Below are positions 62,137-64,000 of a stretch of 64,000 nucleotides of DNA, piece by piece. Location of the stretch: NCBI GenBank assembly GCA_036850595.1, contig CM072160.1, positions 6,155,773-6,219,772 on the forward strand, in the 5' to 3' direction. Both the position numbers and the translations under genes were made by a program. Each line of letters begins with the position of its first letter. The stretch's first letter is position 1. The notes beneath the pieces were generated by a model that had not been told where the DNA came from, did not search any database, and saw only the letters and a program-made list of their open reading frames with translations. This DNA comes from Rhyacichthys aspro. Its lineage: Eukaryota; Chordata; Actinopteri; Gobiiformes; Rhyacichthyidae.

Positions 62137-64000
62137 TCCATACCGTTGGCTCATTTCTCATGCCACACGGCTGCCAATTGAGATTATTATCCAACTGTAT
62201 TTGGAAAGGGAGCAGTCTTTTTTGGGGTTTTTCCTGTGCCAGTGTGCTGTGGGATATGACAGAGTGTTTTAGGGCGCTCGGTGCTGCTGGTGAAAGGGGG
62301 ATGTATTGTTGCTCCGTCTGATTGTCCTTCCTATGTGCAATCAAGTGGGCTTGATTTGTGAGGATGGCATACTTCCTGATCCAATCATTAACAATTGAGC
62401 CCACTTTCGAGATGTACTGTATTATTCTAGTTTTGACTCCACATCCACTCAAACATATGCCTGATGGTGAGTGGTGAGTTGCTTTCTTTTCCGCTGCGTT
62501 ACTTTGTGTGCTCTGTTTCTCATCGAGCTTCCGTCCTGTGCCATTGTCTGAACTTGTAATGACATTTCCTATATATGTTTTTTAAAGTACTTGTGTCTCG
62601 CGTTAATGCAGTTTGGTGTACAGTAAGGCGACACAATAGAGTGCAGAGTGGGAGGGCTGAGGTCAGTCCAAACAACTGGTGCAAAGATTAGCTGCTTTTA
62701 AAATGTGCTGTAGAGACACAACACAGTAACATAAGGCAGAGAATGGTTAGGGTTAGCCACAGTATAAAGGCTGTTTGGAGTATCTTTATTATTTTTGAGG
62801 AATACATTGTTCATTTCCAAAGCATAGTATATGCCACAAAGATGTGCAAATACTTAATAACACTTTCTATGAAACAGGGCAAAACAAAAAAAGGAAGCAA
62901 AACACAATATGAGGATAACTGTGGTTTTGCATTAGTCTGACACTGCTCGTTTGGTGCAGGCAGAGGAGGGGTTTTATTGCAGACATGAAAGCCAGACATA
63001 AAAGAATATTCAGTATTGCTTGACACTGCTTGCAGTAATACACAGTATAAACACTCTACGTGCTGATACTGTGTCATTAGTTGTGTCCTTATTCAACATG
63101 TGGCATTGCTTTTAACAAAAGCACTATATTATTTTCTGAACTAACAATTGCTTTTACATACTGCATACTTTTACATGTGTCTAAGCATTTTAAATGACAG
63201 CGACAAACTGGCTTGTGGCATTAATAATTATAAATCCAGAAGCTTGTGCGGAGCTGAGGTTTAAGGAGGAAGCCACTGTTCAGGCTCCACTGCGTTTCAA
63301 CACCACAAGCCATGTTGCATTTTGACTAAGGGGAAGGAGTTTGCTTTTCTTTGACTGGAACAACTTGCTCTTTTGGCCTCACTGTGCTATTGCGATCCCT
63401 CTCTCAGGGGCTTGGGAAAAAGGGGCTTGTTGAAGAGATGTGAAAAATGGTGAAATATACCAGCGTTGAGGCTATCTGAGGGAGTATCCCACAGCATCAG
63501 ACTCAGACTAGTTTGTGTAACCTACATGTGTGAGTTAGCGATAACAGCATTTGTTTCTTTTGTGCTAATACATCTCACAATGACACAGGAAACACATTGA
63601 GTCTGTATTTTAACATGAGTGTGTTTGAACAGATAGTGACGGATGGAGACGACAGCGAGGCCTGGCTTCTGTCAGCGGCAGAATAGGCCAAGGTCAAAGG
63701 TGAACCAGGAAGTTATGGAGTGATGCTGTCGCTGCGATGGACGGACAAACATAGAGTGAGAAACAAGATGAAAGAGTCTGACAAGAATGTGACTGATGAG
63801 AGACATGCTTGAACCTAAACCGAAAAGAGACAAATAATCTTCCTTTTTAAATCATAGTTGGATAATAAAACACTTTCCAAAACAAGTTAAAGTTAATCAG
63901 TGACACTGCATACAGAAAACATAACTGGACACTGAAATAACGCATTTAATAAAAGTGAATCTGGGTTGATGAATGCTATTTGTTTGCAGGGACATGTTTC
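62137..64000. other. Non-coding stretch, no gene seen
   Basis: Unique sequence to the end of the window. A DR1-like motif (AGGTCA-A-AGGTGA) lies at 63691-63703. Two telomere-like GGTTAG units near 62746 are too few to matter. Confidence 0.6.

Noticed and set aside
62746..62757. Telomere-like GGTTAGGGTTAG
   Set aside because: Only two units, which is expected by chance in a window of this size.
1..64000. CRISPR arrays, bacterial operons, rRNA or tRNA genes
   Set aside because: No regularly spaced direct repeats with unique spacers, no Shine-Dalgarno-led gene clusters, no rRNA-like sequence, and no intact tRNA cloverleaf. The only A/B-box pair belongs to the SINE-like element.

Overview
The window looks like nuclear DNA from a ray-finned (teleost) fish, most likely non-coding sequence of a gene desert or a very long intron. 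The main evidence is its dispersed repeats, whose sequence signatures I recognise as common in teleost genomes: a tRNA-derived SINE-like element with a (TAAA)n tail (3861-4110), a degenerate copy of the 'ATGGTAAATGG...' family (16633-16765), a 'TACTTAAGTA/CCACCAC' family fragment (42941-43082), and a 0.6 kb non-autonomous DNA transposon with CCGTATTTTCCGGACTATA termini (44387-45006). Fish-like microsatellites (TG/CA, GA, AT, TAAA) and poly-A/T runs are scattered throughout. No prokaryotic feature (ribosome binding sites, operons, dense long ORFs) is present.

No protein-coding gene could be identified with confidence. The longest open frames (about 145-177 codons) resemble no family I know, are low in complexity or overlap several alternative frames, and look like chance ORFs in unique DNA. 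The best candidate for a transcription unit is at 29.9-30.44 kb on the plus strand. It has a CCAAT box, CpG-containing GC-rich sequence, a 16-bp near-palindrome, a TATAAAA box at 30238, and a possible first exon ending at a GTAATG donor after an ATG at 30429. No downstream exon could be found to confirm it. Two other isolated splice-like segments (27560-27627 and 55024-55060) are weaker.

Layout: 1-16.6 kb is mostly unique AT-rich DNA with one SINE and several microsatellites. 16.6-29 kb has old repeat remnants, including an unnamed direct-oriented repeat pair (21.2 and 23.9 kb). The putative promoter lies at 30 kb. 30.4-42.5 kb is largely featureless. 42.5-45 kb holds two teleost repeats flanking a patch of nuclear-receptor-like motifs. 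49.4-50.0 kb carries a diverged segmental duplication followed by a 76-bp AT microsatellite. From 50.7 kb onward there are stretches rich in homeodomain, CCAAT, TCF/LEF and DR1-like motifs that resemble conserved non-coding enhancers of developmental genes, though conservation cannot be seen from one sequence.

Because there are no genes to link, the functional reading is regulatory: possible enhancers, a possible promoter, and a record of old transposon insertions. All regulatory calls are motif-based inferences.
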